DNA of 64,000 bases from Brenneria goodwinii (GCF_002291445.1 NZ_CP014137.1:558001-622000); one strand, 5' to 3'. Positions 16,681 to 26,829 are shown, counted from the stretch's first letter. Notes: a model not told the origin generated them from the sequence alone. Numbers and translations are program-made.

Positions 16681-19600
16681 TCACGATAGTGACACGCTTT
16701 TTTCCGGCGTCGGGCGCCGCCGCATATTCCGCAGCCTGTCGAAAAACAGATAAACCACTGGCGTGGTATACAGCGTAAGCATCTGACTCATCACCAGCCC
16801 GCCGACGATGGTGATCCCCAGCGGTTGACGCAGTTCCGCGCCGTCGCCGCTGGTCAGTACCAGCGGCAGCGCGCCAAACAGCGCGGCCAACGTGGTCATC
16901 ATAATCGGACGAAAACGCAGCAGGCTGGCCTGGAATATGGCGTCTCTGGCACTGAGCCCGCCGGTACGTTGCGCCACTAGCGCGAAGTCCACCATCATAA
17001 TGGCATTCTTTTTGACAATGCCGATTAATAGCATAATACCAATTAGCGCGATCAGACTAAACGGCGCGCCGAACCACTCCAGCGCCAGCAAGGCGCCCAC
17101 GCCGGCGGAGGGCAGGGTGGACAGAATGGTTAACGGATGCACATAGCTTTCGTACAGCACCCCCAGCACGATATATACCGTAATAATGGCGGCCAGAATC
17201 AGTATCACCTGTGACGATTGCGTCTGCTGGAAAGTCAGCGCCGTGCCTGAGAACTGGCCGCGTACCGCGGATGACACTCCCAGCGATGTCATGGTTCTTT
17301 CAATCGCCCTGGTGGCATCGGAAAGCGTTGAGCCTTCCGGCAGGTTAAAGGAGATGGTCGATGCGGCCGACAGCCCCTGATGATTGACCGACAGCGGCGC
17401 ATTGATCGGCCGCCAACTGGCAAAGTAGGACAGCGGAATCGGTTTCCCTTCGCTGTTAATGACAAACATTTTGTCCAGCGAACTGACATCCTGCGTATAA
17501 GCCGAATCCACTTCCATCACCACTTTGTACTGGTTTAAGGGTTGATAGATCGTAGATATCTGGCGTTGACCAAAGGCATTGTTCAGTAAGGCATTGGCGG
17601 TCGACACGCTGATCCCAAGCTGGGCCATGGCGTCGCGATCGTAAGTCAGCGCCATTTCCGCGCCTTTATCCTGTTGATCGGAATTAATGTCCGCCAATTC
17701 GGGTAACTTGCTCAGCGCCTGACGAATTTTCGGCTCCCAGATGCGCAGCTCGCTGAGATCGTCTGACAGCAAGGTATATTGGTAACCGGCGCTGGATTCA
17801 CGCCCACCGGTGCGTACGTCTTGCTCGGCCATAAAAAACAGGTTCGCCCCCGGCTCTTTCGCCAGTTTGGCGCGCAAGCGGCCGATGACCTGCTGGGCGC
17901 TGACGTCGCGTTCAGACAGCGGTTTGAGTGAAACAAACATGGATCCGCTATTGGTGCGCGAACCGCCGGTAAAGCCGGTGACGTTATCCACCGCCGGATC
18001 GCTGCGCACGATGGTCATGAAGTCCTGGAGCTTCTGCTTCATGGCCTGAAACGAAATGCTCTGGTCGGCTTGAATAAAGCCCATCAGCCTGCCGGTATCC
18101 TGCTCCGGGAAAAACGTTTTCGGGATGCTGATATACAGCCAGACATTGAGGACCATCGTACCCAGCAACAGCACCAGCACCCAGCGCGCATGATTGAGTA
18201 CCCAGTTAAGCGAGCGGCCGTAGGATTGCTGTAAGGCGACCAATACGCGGCCGAAGCCGCGTTTGCGCTTCAGGCTGCGTTTGGGCGCCGCGCGTAGCAG
18301 TTTGGCGCACATCATGGGCGTCAGCGTCAGCGAAACCAGCAGTGAAATCATAATGGCGACCGACAGCGTGACGGCGAATTCACGAAACATCCTGCCCGGC
18401 AGCCCTTCCATCAGCAGCAGCGGGATAAACACCGCCACCAACGAGAGACTCATCGATAGCACGGTGAATCCGACCTCGCGCACCCCCTGTAGCGAAGCCT
18501 GCAACGGCTTCATTCCCGCTTCAATATGGCGTGAAATATTTTCCAGCACCACGATGGCGTCATCCACTACAAAACCGGTGGCGATGGTCAGCGCCATTAA
18601 CGACAGATTATTCAAACTGAAGCCGCACAGATACATGGCGGCAAAGGTGCCGATCAGCGAGACCGGCACCGCGACGGCGGGGATCAGCGTGGCGCGTCCT
18701 GAACGCAGGAACAGAAAAACCACCAGAATGACCAGCGCGACGGCAATCACCAGCGACTGTTCCACCTCGTGCAGCGAAGCGCGGATCGTCGGCGAACGAT
18801 CCTGCGCGATAGTAAGTTCAATCCCGGCGGGCAGGCTGGCGTGCAGTTCGGGCAATGCCGCGCGGATGCTGTCCACGGTGGTGATGATATTGGCATCGGG
18901 CGCGCGGCGGATGATGAGCAGAATCGCCGGTTGGGCGTTTGTCATCCCGGCATTGCGCGAGTTCTGTACGTCGTCTGTTACCGTGGCGACATCGCTCAGC
19001 CGCACGACCGAGCCATTGTTATAGTGAACGATCAGCGGTTCATAGGCGGCGGCCGTTTTCAGTTCGTCATTGGTTTGTATCTGCCAGCGCTGCTGCGGGT
19101 TTTCAATGTCGCCTAATGGCTGACGAACGTTCCCCTGGCTGATGGCCTGGCGGACGTCATCCAGCGAAACGCCCTGATTAAACAGCGCTTGCGGATTGAG
19201 CGCCACGCGCACGGCAGGCAGCGAGCTTCCGCCGATGGAAACATCGCCCACGCCCTCCATTTGGGAAATTCTCTGCGCCAGCCGGGTGGAGGCGTAGTCA
19301 TACAGTTGCCCTTGACTGTAGGTATCCGACGTCAGCGTCAGGATCATAATCGGCGCATCGGACGGGTTGGCTTTCCGGTAGGTAGGTCGGCTAGCCATAC
19401 CGGACGGCAGCAGGTTCTGCGCCGCATTAATGGCGGATTGCACATCGCGCGCCGCGCCGTTGATATCCCGGTCGAGATTGAACACCAGGGTGATGCGCGT
19501 ACTGCCCAGCGAACTGGTGGAAGTCATTTCGCTGACGCCGGCGATCCTGCCCAATGCCCGTTCCAGCGGCGTCGCGACCGAGGATGCCATGGTTTCCGGC

Positions 19601-19764
19601 GACGCGCCGGACAGCGAGGCGCTGACCGAAATTACCGGGAAATTCACCTGCGGCAGAGGCGACACCGGCAGCATGCGAAAGCCAATCGCGCCGCAGATGG
19701 CAATCGCCAGCGTCAGCAGAATGGTGGCGACCGGCCGATGGATGAACAGGGCGAAGAATCTCAC
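16681..19764 (-). CDS. mdtC: RND efflux pump subunit MdtC
   Basis: A 1027-residue RND inner-membrane transporter (E. coli 1025) with the standard layout: one N-terminal helix (FIHRPVATILLTLAIAI), a large periplasmic loop, helices 2-7 with proton-relay Asp residues (GFVVDDAIVVLENI), a second large loop and helices 8-12 (GIVKKNAIMMVDFAL). MdtB and MdtC form a mixed trimer that exports bile salts, novobiocin and similar compounds through MdtA and an outer-membrane channel (TolC). The start overlaps the mdtB stop by 4 bases. Confidence 0.96.
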   Translation of the reverse strand: MRFFALFIHRPVATILLTLAIAICGAIGFRMLPVSPLPQVNFPVISVSASLSGASPETMASSVATPLERALGRIAGVSEMTSTSSLGSTRITLVFNLDRDINGAARDVQSAINAAQNLLPSGMASRPTYRKANPSDAPIMILTLTSDTYSQGQLYDYASTRLAQRISQMEGVGDVSIGGSSLPAVRVALNPQALFNQGVSLDDVRQAISQGNVRQPLGDIENPQQRWQIQTNDELKTAAAYEPLIVHYNNGSVVRLSDVATVTDDVQNSRNAGMTNAQPAILLIIRRAPDANIITTVDSIRAALPELHASLPAGIELTIAQDRSPTIRASLHEVEQSLVIAVALVILVVFLFLRSGRATLIPAVAVPVSLIGTFAAMYLCGFSLNNLSLMALTIATGFVVDDAIVVLENISRHIEAGMKPLQASLQGVREVGFTVLSMSLSLVAVFIPLLLMEGLPGRMFREFAVTLSVAIMISLLVSLTLTPMMCAKLLRAAPKRSLKRKRGFGRVLVALQQSYGRSLNWVLNHARWVLVLLLGTMVLNVWLYISIPKTFFPEQDTGRLMGFIQADQSISFQAMKQKLQDFMTIVRSDPAVDNVTGFTGGSRTNSGSMFVSLKPLSERDVSAQQVIGRLRAKLAKEPGANLFFMAEQDVRTGGRESSAGYQYTLLSDDLSELRIWEPKIRQALSKLPELADINSDQQDKGAEMALTYDRDAMAQLGISVSTANALLNNAFGQRQISTIYQPLNQYKVVMEVDSAYTQDVSSLDKMFVINSEGKPIPLSYFASWRPINAPLSVNHQGLSAASTISFNLPEGSTLSDATRAIERTMTSLGVSSAVRGQFSGTALTFQQTQSSQVILILAAIITVYIVLGVLYESYVHPLTILSTLPSAGVGALLALEWFGAPFSLIALIGIMLLIGIVKKNAIMMVDFALVAQRTGGLSARDAIFQASLLRFRPIMMTTLAALFGALPLVLTSGDGAELRQPLGITIVGGLVMSQMLTLYTTPVVYLFFDRLRNMRRRPTPEKSVSLS

Positions 19765-22700
19765 TCGATCTCTTCCTCCTGCCGGGGAGCCCGATGGAAA
19801 TACAGCGACATCCGATCAAACAGCAGATAGATCACCGGGGTGGTAAACAGGGTCAATATCTGACTCATGATCAGGCCGCCAACCATGCAGATCCCCAGCG
19901 GCTGGCGCAATTCGGCGCCGACGCCGGTACTCAGCATCAGCGGCAGCGCGCTGAGCAAGGCGGCCATGGTGGTCATCAGGATCGGACGAAAACGCAACAG
20001 ACAAGCCTGATAGATGGCGTCATACGGACGCATACCTTGTTCTCGTTCGGCGGCCAGCGCGAAGTCGATCATCATGATGGCGTTCTTTTTCACAATGCCG
20101 ATCAGCAGAATGATGCCGATGATGGCAATCACATCCAGTTCTTTGCCCGCCATCATCAGCGCCAGCAAGGCGCCGACCCCCGCCGTCGGCAGCGTGGACA
20201 GGATGGTCACCGGGTGGATGAAACTTTCGTACAGCACGCCGAGAACGATGTACATAGCGACGATGGCGGCGACAATCAGCCACACCGTGCTGCTCAGCGA
20301 GGACTGAAAGGCCAGCGTACTGCCCTGAAAACGCGTGGTGATATCCGAAGGCAGGTTCATTTGCTGTTCCGCCTGCGTAATGGCTTCCACCGCGTCGCCC
20401 AGCGAATATCCGCTGTTCACATTGAAGGAAATGGTGGTGGAGGGAAACTGATCGAGGTGGTTGATGGATAACGGCCCCAGGCGTTCCTCAATGGCGGCAA
20501 TACTGCTCAGGGGAATGGTTCCGCCGTCGCTGCTGATTAAACGAATATCGTGCAGAGCGTCCAGCCCGTTATTGCGGGCGGTATCGTGTTCGAGCACCAC
20601 GCGGTACTGGCTGGCCTGGGTGTAGATCGTGGAGATCAGCCGCTGGCCGAAAGCGTTATACAGCGCGCTGTCTACATCGGACATGGTGATCCCCAGGCGG
20701 CTGGCGCTGTCACGATTGACGTTGACATAAGCGACGGCGGCCTGATCCTGCCAGTCGCTGCTGACGTCCGTCAACTGCGGTAGTTTCTGCAGATCGGCCA
20801 TCAATTGCGGCACCCACAGGCTCAGTTCATCCAGCGACATGGCCTGTAGCGTGAACTGATACTGTGTCCGGCTGATTTGCGTATCAATGGTGAGATCCTG
20901 CACCGGTTGCAGATAAAGCTGTATGCCGGGGATCTGCGCGGTTTCCCGTTGCAGCCGGGTAATGACCGCGGCGATCCGTTCGCTGCGCTCGCTAAGCGGC
21001 TTGAGGTTGATTTGCAGGCGGCCGCTGTTGAGGGCGGCATTGGTGCCGTCAACGCCGACGAAAGAGGACACGCTCTGCACCGCCGGATCCTTCATGATGA
21101 TGGACGCGACCTGCTGCTGACGTTCCGCCATGTTACTGAACGACACCGACTGCGGCGCTTGCACCGTACCCTGAATAATACTGTTGTCCTGTATCGGGAA
21201 GAACCCTTTGGGGATCCACAGATAGAGCAGAATGGTGAGCAACAGCGTTCCCAGCGCAACGCTCAACGTCAGCCAGGGGTGATTCAGCACCTTGCTCAGC
21301 CAGACGCCGTAAGCCTCAATCAGACGGGTGAAAAAACGCTCGCTGGCGCGGGTAAAGCGATTCTGCTTGCGCAGGGATTGGTGGCTAAGCAACCGGGCGC
21401 ACATCATCGGCGTCAGCGTTAGCGAAACCACGGCGGAAATCAGGATGGCAACCGCCAGGGTAATGGCGAACTCCCGGAACAGCCGGCCGATAACATCGCC
21501 CATAAATAGCAGCGGGATCAGCACGGCTATCAGCGAAAAGGTCAACGAAATGATGGTGAAGCCGATTTCTCCGGCGCCTTTTAGCGCGGCATCGAGCGGT
21601 TTTTCTCCCTTCTCGATATAGCGGGAGATGTTTTCAATCACCACGATGGCGTCGTCTACCACAAACCCGGTGGCGATAGTGAGGGCCATCAGCGTCAGGT
21701 TGTTAATCGAGAAGCCGAGAAAATACATCGCGGCGAAGGTACCGACCAGCGACAGCGGGACGGCAATGCTGGGGATGATCGTGGCGACGGCGTTACGCAG
21801 AAACAGGTAAATCACCATCACCACCAGGGCAATCGCCAGCAGCAATTCAAACTGCACGTCTTTTACCGAGGCGCGAATACTGGTGGTGCGATCGGTCAAC
21901 GTGGAGACTTCAACCGATTTGGGCAGGCTGGCGGTGAGTCCGGGCAACATCTGGCGGATGCTGTCCGTGGTGGTAATCACGTTGGCGCCCGGCTGGCGCT
22001 GAACGTTGATAATGATCGCCTGCTGACGATTGGCCCAGGCCGCCAGATAGGTATTTTCCGCCGCCTGTTCTATGGTGGCGACATCGCGCAGACGCACCGG
22101 GGCGTCATTGCGCCAGGCGACGATTAACTGACGATAATCCTCAATGGATTTCATCTGATCGTTGGCCGATAGGGTTACCGAGCGAGTCGGCCCGTCGAGA
22201 CTGCCTTTGGCGGAGTTAACGTTGGCGGCGGTGATGGCGGTACGGATTTCTTCGCTGGTCAATCCGTAAGCCGCCAGCGCGGGAGCATTCAGCTTGACCC
22301 GAACCGCCGGACGTTGTCCGCCCGCCAGCGAAACCAGACCGACGCCCGACACCTGCGAGATTTTCTGGGCGATACGGTTATCCACCAGGTCTTGCAACTG
22401 CGTCATCGGCATGGCGTTGGACGTGACGGCCAGCGTCATAATCGGCGGATCGGCGGGGTTAACCTTGCTGTAGATCGGCGGGTTGGGCAGATCGCCGGGC
22501 AATAGATTGGTTGCGGCGTTGATGGCCGCCTGTACGTCCTGCTCGGCAATATCCAGCGAGAGTTCGAGCTGAAATTGCAATGTGATGACCGATGCGCCGC
22601 CGGAGCTTTGGGTCAACATCTGTTTCAGTCCGGAGATTTGCCCGAACTGGCGTTCCAGCGGCGCGGTAATGGCCGACGTCACCACTTCCGGGCTGGCGCC

Positions 22701-22883
22701 CGGATAGAGCGTGACCACCTGGATTGTCGGGTAGTCAACCTCCGGCAGCGCCGAAACCGGCAACGCGCGGTAGCCGATGATGCCGGCCAGCAGTATCGCG
22801 ACCATTAACAGCGTGGTGGCGACCGGGCGCAGAATAAAAAGCCGCGAGGGTCCGCCGCCACTGGCGGGAACGGTATTCTGCAT
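19761..22883 (-). CDS. mdtB: RND efflux pump subunit MdtB
   Basis: A 1040-residue RND transporter, the same length as E. coli MdtB. It has the same 12-helix layout as MdtC, with the relay segment GFVVDDAIVVIENISRYIEKG and the second-half motif GIVKKNAIMMIDFALAAE. It pairs with MdtC, probably as a B2C1 trimer as shown in E. coli. Its start meets the mdtA stop (1-base overlap at 22883), so mdtABC are translationally coupled. Confidence 0.96.
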   Translation of the reverse strand: MQNTVPASGGGPSRLFILRPVATTLLMVAILLAGIIGYRALPVSALPEVDYPTIQVVTLYPGASPEVVTSAITAPLERQFGQISGLKQMLTQSSGGASVITLQFQLELSLDIAEQDVQAAINAATNLLPGDLPNPPIYSKVNPADPPIMTLAVTSNAMPMTQLQDLVDNRIAQKISQVSGVGLVSLAGGQRPAVRVKLNAPALAAYGLTSEEIRTAITAANVNSAKGSLDGPTRSVTLSANDQMKSIEDYRQLIVAWRNDAPVRLRDVATIEQAAENTYLAAWANRQQAIIINVQRQPGANVITTTDSIRQMLPGLTASLPKSVEVSTLTDRTTSIRASVKDVQFELLLAIALVVMVIYLFLRNAVATIIPSIAVPLSLVGTFAAMYFLGFSINNLTLMALTIATGFVVDDAIVVIENISRYIEKGEKPLDAALKGAGEIGFTIISLTFSLIAVLIPLLFMGDVIGRLFREFAITLAVAILISAVVSLTLTPMMCARLLSHQSLRKQNRFTRASERFFTRLIEAYGVWLSKVLNHPWLTLSVALGTLLLTILLYLWIPKGFFPIQDNSIIQGTVQAPQSVSFSNMAERQQQVASIIMKDPAVQSVSSFVGVDGTNAALNSGRLQINLKPLSERSERIAAVITRLQRETAQIPGIQLYLQPVQDLTIDTQISRTQYQFTLQAMSLDELSLWVPQLMADLQKLPQLTDVSSDWQDQAAVAYVNVNRDSASRLGITMSDVDSALYNAFGQRLISTIYTQASQYRVVLEHDTARNNGLDALHDIRLISSDGGTIPLSSIAAIEERLGPLSINHLDQFPSTTISFNVNSGYSLGDAVEAITQAEQQMNLPSDITTRFQGSTLAFQSSLSSTVWLIVAAIVAMYIVLGVLYESFIHPVTILSTLPTAGVGALLALMMAGKELDVIAIIGIILLIGIVKKNAIMMIDFALAAEREQGMRPYDAIYQACLLRFRPILMTTMAALLSALPLMLSTGVGAELRQPLGICMVGGLIMSQILTLFTTPVIYLLFDRMSLYFHRAPRQEEEIE

Positions 22884-24112
22884 CAGGGTTTTTCCCCGCT
22901 GGTGGTCGGCGCGGTCGTCGTCGAAGCGGAGGGGATCACCTCGACCCTGGCGCCTTCGGTCAGGCGGTCGATGCCATCGGTGACGACCCGGACATCCTCG
23001 CTCAGACCGGCCGTAATCACGATTTGTTGACCATACTGAATACCGGTGGTCACCAGGCGCTTACTGACTTCGTTTCTGTCGTTCATTATCCAGACAAAAT
23101 GGCCTTCATTACCCATCTGCACGGCCGCCGCCGGGGCGACAATCGCATTTTGCAGCGTATCCACTTTCATGCGGATGTTCACAAACTGGTTGGGGAATAA
23201 CGCGTCGTCGTCATTCTCGAAACGGGCTTTCAGCTTGAGGGTGCCGGTGGTGGCGTCGATCTGGTTATCCATACTCAGCAGGCTGCCCTGCGACAGCTTG
23301 CGCTGATTGGTTCGATCCCATGCCTCAACTACCGGCGGCTGCCCTGATTGCTGTGCTTTCAGTACGGTGGCGATTTCCCCCTCCGGTACGGTAAACACCA
23401 CGTCGATAGGGTGCGTCTGCGTGATAACCACAATGCCGGTCGTATCGCCGCTGGTGACGTAGTTACCCACATCCACCTGTTTCAACCCCACGCGTCCGCT
23501 GATGGGAGCGGTAATTTTACTGTAGGCCAGCTGTAGCTCGGCGCTGGCTACCGCCCCTTCATCGGCCTTGACCGTGCCTTCCGACTGGCGCACCAGCGAC
23601 AGCTGCGCATCCAGCTCCTGTTGGGAGATCAAATTGGTTTTCACCAGCTTCTGATAACGGGCGAAATCCTGCCGGGCGTTGGCCAGCGTCGCCTGATCTT
23701 TCGCCAACTGACCCTGAGCCTGCGTCAGTTCCACCTGATACGGGCGGGGATCGATTTCGGCTAACAGATCGCCCGCGTTGACCTGTTGACCTTCCTGAAA
23801 ATGCAACGCCATCAGTTCGCCGCTAACCCGGCTGCGAATGGTGACCGTGTTGGCGGCGGTAACGGTGCCCAGCCCGGAAAGATAGTAGGGCACTGCCGCC
23901 GATTGCGTCCGCGCGGCCTGAACAGGCGGCTGCGCGCTCATTGCCGCCCGGCGGCCGCTGCCGCCCTGGCGTGACGATTGACTCGCCTGATTATTGGTCT
24001 GACCGGCTGTGGAGGGGGATTGAGTAAAATGACGCCAAAGCAACACAGCGGCAATAACGGCAACAACGACAACAATGAATATCAACAGAGGTGAGAGGCG
24101 TTTGGCATTCAT
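22883..24112 (-). CDS. mdtA: RND efflux periplasmic adaptor MdtA
   Basis: A 409-residue membrane-fusion protein. Residues 7-30 form an N-terminal membrane anchor (LLIFIVVVVAVIAAVLLW), then comes a Ser/Gln-rich linker. The lipoyl/barrel-sandwich halves flank a coiled-coil hairpin (about 130-200, LAKDQATLANARQDFARYQ), followed by the beta-barrel and membrane-proximal domains. It links MdtBC to the outer-membrane channel. It is first in mdtABCD-baeSR, so its upstream region should carry the BaeR-controlled promoter. Confidence 0.95.
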   Translation of the reverse strand: MNAKRLSPLLIFIVVVVAVIAAVLLWRHFTQSPSTAGQTNNQASQSSRQGGSGRRAAMSAQPPVQAARTQSAAVPYYLSGLGTVTAANTVTIRSRVSGELMALHFQEGQQVNAGDLLAEIDPRPYQVELTQAQGQLAKDQATLANARQDFARYQKLVKTNLISQQELDAQLSLVRQSEGTVKADEGAVASAELQLAYSKITAPISGRVGLKQVDVGNYVTSGDTTGIVVITQTHPIDVVFTVPEGEIATVLKAQQSGQPPVVEAWDRTNQRKLSQGSLLSMDNQIDATTGTLKLKARFENDDDALFPNQFVNIRMKVDTLQNAIVAPAAAVQMGNEGHFVWIMNDRNEVSKRLVTTGIQYGQQIVITAGLSEDVRVVTDGIDRLTEGARVEVIPSASTTTAPTTSGEKP

Positions 24113-24191
24113 AATAATGGGATAATCTCTCCAGAGTGCTCAGGCGCGGAGCCGGTCCATGGAACAATTTTTTATCATACAAGTTTAAACA

Positions 24192-24209
24192 GAATATATC
24201 GGACAAAAA
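24192..24209 (-). promoter_or_regulatory. Possible BaeR box upstream of mdtA
   Basis: Read towards mdtA, TTTTTGTCCGATATATTC matches about 12 of 18 positions of the published BaeR motif (TTTTTCTCCATNATTGGC). It lies about 80 bases before the mdtA start, a reasonable activator position. The 3' half is poor, so the call is tentative. Confidence 0.35.
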
Positions 24210-24293
24210 TGAAGGAAATGTGGAATATATGTCAGGGTTTGTCGGCTTGAACGGCGGTTGCCGACCCAGTTTTCGCGCAGGGGAGATAATGAA

Positions 24294-24363
24294 ATATACC
24301 CAATAAATTTCAAGATGCGGGAAGGCGGTTAACGCACCTGCGACTTGAAAGATGAAGAGTATA
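24294..24363. repeat. Palindromic intergenic repeat (short copy)
   Basis: TATACCC...TTCAAGATGCGGGAAGGCGG is followed by CACCTGCGACTTGAA...GAGTATA; the TTCAAG/CTTGAA and TATAC/GTATA ends are roughly inverted. The wording matches a palindromic element often seen between genes in Pectobacteriaceae, Yersinia and Serratia. A longer, degraded relative lies at 44686-44793. It sits between convergent-side mdtA upstream DNA and the yhcH-like gene. No function is known to me. Confidence 0.6.
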
Positions 24364-24465
24364 GAAATGCCGCCTTGTTCCGGCAGGGTAGATAGCAAGG
24401 CGGCATTGGCAATGCGTTATCCCCGGCGTCTTTTACGTCACGGTCGGGGCGTTGAGCCGGTGAAG

Positions 24466-24939
24466 CTAGCCGCGCAGCAGATGCGCGGCGATTTTGACGA
24501 CCAGCTTGCGCAGCGGGGCAGGCTGCGTCAGCGTCGCCATCGGCCGGTGCAGTTCGCCGGGAAACAACAAGGCAAAATCGCCGGGCGACAACGCCAGCAG
24601 CGTCTCATTGCCGATGCTCTGATAGAAGCCATAGTCCCGTTCGGTATCAAATTCCATGCTGGGGCGCTGGCCCTGCGTGCCGGGCGCCGCGCCGATGTAT
24701 TCACGGCCCTCAATCAGAAAATGGAGATCGATATAGTAGCGGTGCAGTTCCGGCTGCTGTTCGTGCAGCGGTTTGCTCTGGCCGATAATATGATTCAGGT
24801 AGATTTCACGGCCTTCTATATCCTGCTCTCCGGCGGGAAGGGTGGCGAGATCCAGTTTACTAATCGCCACCAGCGTCCGACGGATGGCGTCGGGATAGCA
24901 TGGGTTATCCAGCGCATTTTTAAGTTCGTCAACGATCAT
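24466..24939 (-). CDS. YhcH/YjgK/YiaL family protein
   Basis: A 157-residue cupin-like protein of the YhcH/YjgK/YiaL (EbgC-like) family. Family marks are the GREIYLNHIIGQSKP segment, HRYYIDLHFLIEGREYIG with conserved His and Glu, and the ending LLFPGELHRP...KLVVKI with a metal-type His. Members are tied to sugar-acid and sialic-acid catabolism, possibly as epimerases or mutarotases; the reaction is unproven. The start at 24939 fits family length; the open frame extends 40 codons upstream into the idnK-like gene but is not conserved. It is last in the minus-strand half of the sugar-acid cluster. Confidence 0.82.
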   Translation of the reverse strand: MIVDELKNALDNPCYPDAIRRTLVAISKLDLATLPAGEQDIEGREIYLNHIIGQSKPLHEQQPELHRYYIDLHFLIEGREYIGAAPGTQGQRPSMEFDTERDYGFYQSIGNETLLALSPGDFALLFPGELHRPMATLTQPAPLRKLVVKIAAHLLRG

Positions 24940-25003
24940 AATCAATCCTGTTGTTAATTGTTTATCCGGGTATCGGCGGCCACTCTTTCCCGCGCGGATA
25001 TTT

Positions 25004-25534
25004 TCATGCGCACTGCGGCGTGGCGGCTTCCCACGACAGTGCGTCGACGCAGCGGTCAACCACGCCGTCGAATGAGGCGTCGATATCGATCGGTATCACG
25101 TCGGTTTCCTGCTTATCGGGCGGCTCCAGCGTGGCAAACTGGCTGGTCAGCAGGCTTTCCGGCATGAAGTGACCGGCGCGCTGTTTCATCCGTTGTAATA
25201 CCAGGTCATAGTCGCCGTTCAGCCACAGAAAGGTCATGTTGTCATTCCCTTCTCTCAGCCGATCGCGGTAACGCTTTTTCAGTGCGGAACAGACCAGAAA
25301 ACCGGTTTCGTGTTTTTGTTGCAGGCTATAGGCCACGTCGCTCAGGCGTTCAAGCCAGGGCAGACGATCGTCGTCATTTAATGGCTGGCCGGAGGCCATT
25401 TTTTGAATGTTGGCCCGCGGGTGCAGGTCATCCCCATCAATGAATTTGGCATTGAGACGGTTGGCTAACGCTAAGCCGATACTGGATTTTCCCGTACCGG
25501 ACACCCCCATGATAATAATGCATCTACCGGACAT
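25004..25534 (-). CDS. Gluconokinase (GntK/IdnK type)
   Basis: A 176-residue P-loop kinase that makes 6-phosphogluconate from D-gluconate with ATP, feeding the pentose phosphate and Entner-Doudoroff routes. Walker A is GVSGTGKSS near the N-terminus, followed by FIDGDDLHP and FLVCSALKKRYRDRLR of the thermoresistant gluconokinase family. The start at 25534 has GAAAGAGGA before it. It follows the idnO-like gene by 34 bases and so takes the gluconate formed by that reductase. GntK and IdnK cannot be told apart from sequence; context favours IdnK. Confidence 0.9.
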   Translation of the reverse strand: MSGRCIIIMGVSGTGKSSIGLALANRLNAKFIDGDDLHPRANIQKMASGQPLNDDDRLPWLERLSDVAYSLQQKHETGFLVCSALKKRYRDRLREGNDNMTFLWLNGDYDLVLQRMKQRAGHFMPESLLTSQFATLEPPDKQETDVIPIDIDASFDGVVDRCVDALSWEAATPQCA

Positions 25535-25568
25535 AATATCCTCTTTCAGAGTCAGTGAACGGCGGCCA

Positions 25569-26333
25569 TCACACTGCGACCAGCATGCCGCCATCGACGA
25601 ACAGCAAGTGCCCGTTGACAAAATCCGATGCTTTGGAAGAAAGGTAAACCGCGGCGCCGATAAGCTCTTCCGGATCGCCCCAGCGTGCGGCGGGCGTACG
25701 TTTGCACAACCAATCGGTAAACGCTTTGTCATCCACCAGCGCTTTGGTCATGTCGGTTTTGAAATAGCCGGGAGCAATGCCGTTAACCTGAATGTTGTAA
25801 CGGGCCAGCTCCACGCACATGCCGCGGGTCAGCATTTTTACCGCCCCTTTGGACGCGGCGTAAGGGGTGATGGTGTCACGGCCTAATTCACTTTGCATGG
25901 AGCAGATATTGATGATTTTGCCACGCTGGCGTTTGACCATATAACGGGAGACGGCCTGAGAAACCAGAAAGACCGATTTCTGGTTAACGTTAATCACATC
26001 ATCCCACTCCTTTTCCGGAAACTCGGTAAAAGGATGGCGGCGTTGGATCCCGGCATTATTAATCAGCACATCAATTGCGCCAATATTGTCTTCGATATAC
26101 TGGATGGATTCCTGAACGGCATCGTGATCGGTCACGTTAAATGCCGCCGCATAGGCTTGATAACCGGCAGCACGTAATTGTCCAACGGCTTTTTCCGCAC
26201 GTTCGGCCGTAATATCATTAATAATAATCTCCGCTCCGAATTCGGATAACCCCTTAGCCAGCAGAAAACCAATGCCTTGTGCGGAACCGGTAATAAGCAC
26301 TTTCTTTTTTGACAGGGAAAACAGATCTTTCAT
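25569..26333 (-). CDS. idnO: 5-keto-D-gluconate 5-reductase (SDR family)
   Basis: A 254-residue short-chain dehydrogenase very like IdnO/gluconate 5-dehydrogenase. The cofactor loop is TGSAQGIGF, NNAG is at about 90, and the catalytic Ser...YxxxK is in CSMQSELGRDTITPYAASKG. It reduces 5-ketogluconate to gluconate, which the next gene product phosphorylates. It is first in the minus-strand transcript of the divergent cluster and lies next to the control region holding GntR-type and CRP sites. Confidence 0.88.
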   Translation of the reverse strand: MKDLFSLSKKKVLITGSAQGIGFLLAKGLSEFGAEIIINDITAERAEKAVGQLRAAGYQAYAAAFNVTDHDAVQESIQYIEDNIGAIDVLINNAGIQRRHPFTEFPEKEWDDVINVNQKSVFLVSQAVSRYMVKRQRGKIINICSMQSELGRDTITPYAASKGAVKMLTRGMCVELARYNIQVNGIAPGYFKTDMTKALVDDKAFTDWLCKRTPAARWGDPEELIGAAVYLSSKASDFVNGHLLFVDGGMLVAV

Positions 26334-26532
26334 AAATAATTCCTGATGGCTGGTTGAATAACTTTATGGAATGATGATTGATATTAATGTTGGTATTGAA
26401 AATAAATAAAACCCATCAGGCTTTACCAAACTGAAAAAAGAATGGCCTGGCGTTTATTTATTTCTCATGTGGCAATAAAAATATCATCGTAAATGACGTG
26501 GAATTATGAAACCGTTTTATGCCGGGTGAAAC

Positions 26533-26548
26533 CGTGATGGAGATCACT
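26533..26548. promoter_or_regulatory. CRP binding site (idnO side)
   Basis: CGTGATGGAGATCACT matches 8 of the 10 conserved positions of TGTGA-N6-TCACA. It lies about 200 bases before idnO, in keeping with catabolite control of sugar-acid use. Confidence 0.7.
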
Positions 26549-26829
26549 TTAAATTATGTTACTGCAAGCTGTTACAGATTACGTGACCGTTATCCGTTCA
26601 ATAGCGTGGAATATTGCCTATCGTAGTCAGGCGCAAAATGAGAATAAACGATTTATTCAAGCAATTTATTGATATATAAGTTTTTTTATTTTATCGGGCA
26701 TGATGTTACCGCCAGCTGGGTTGCGCGTAACATTTTGGCGAATACGGGGAAAATGTTGCACAAAAAACCAGGATTTTTTACCTGCGAATAACCTATTTAA
26801 ACAATCCGCATGAGGAAATGTCGGTACGG

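Noticed and set aside
18263..19024. A 253-codon open frame antisense to mdtC
   Set aside because: Low-complexity Ser/Thr/Arg composition, a typical shadow of a GC-rich gene.
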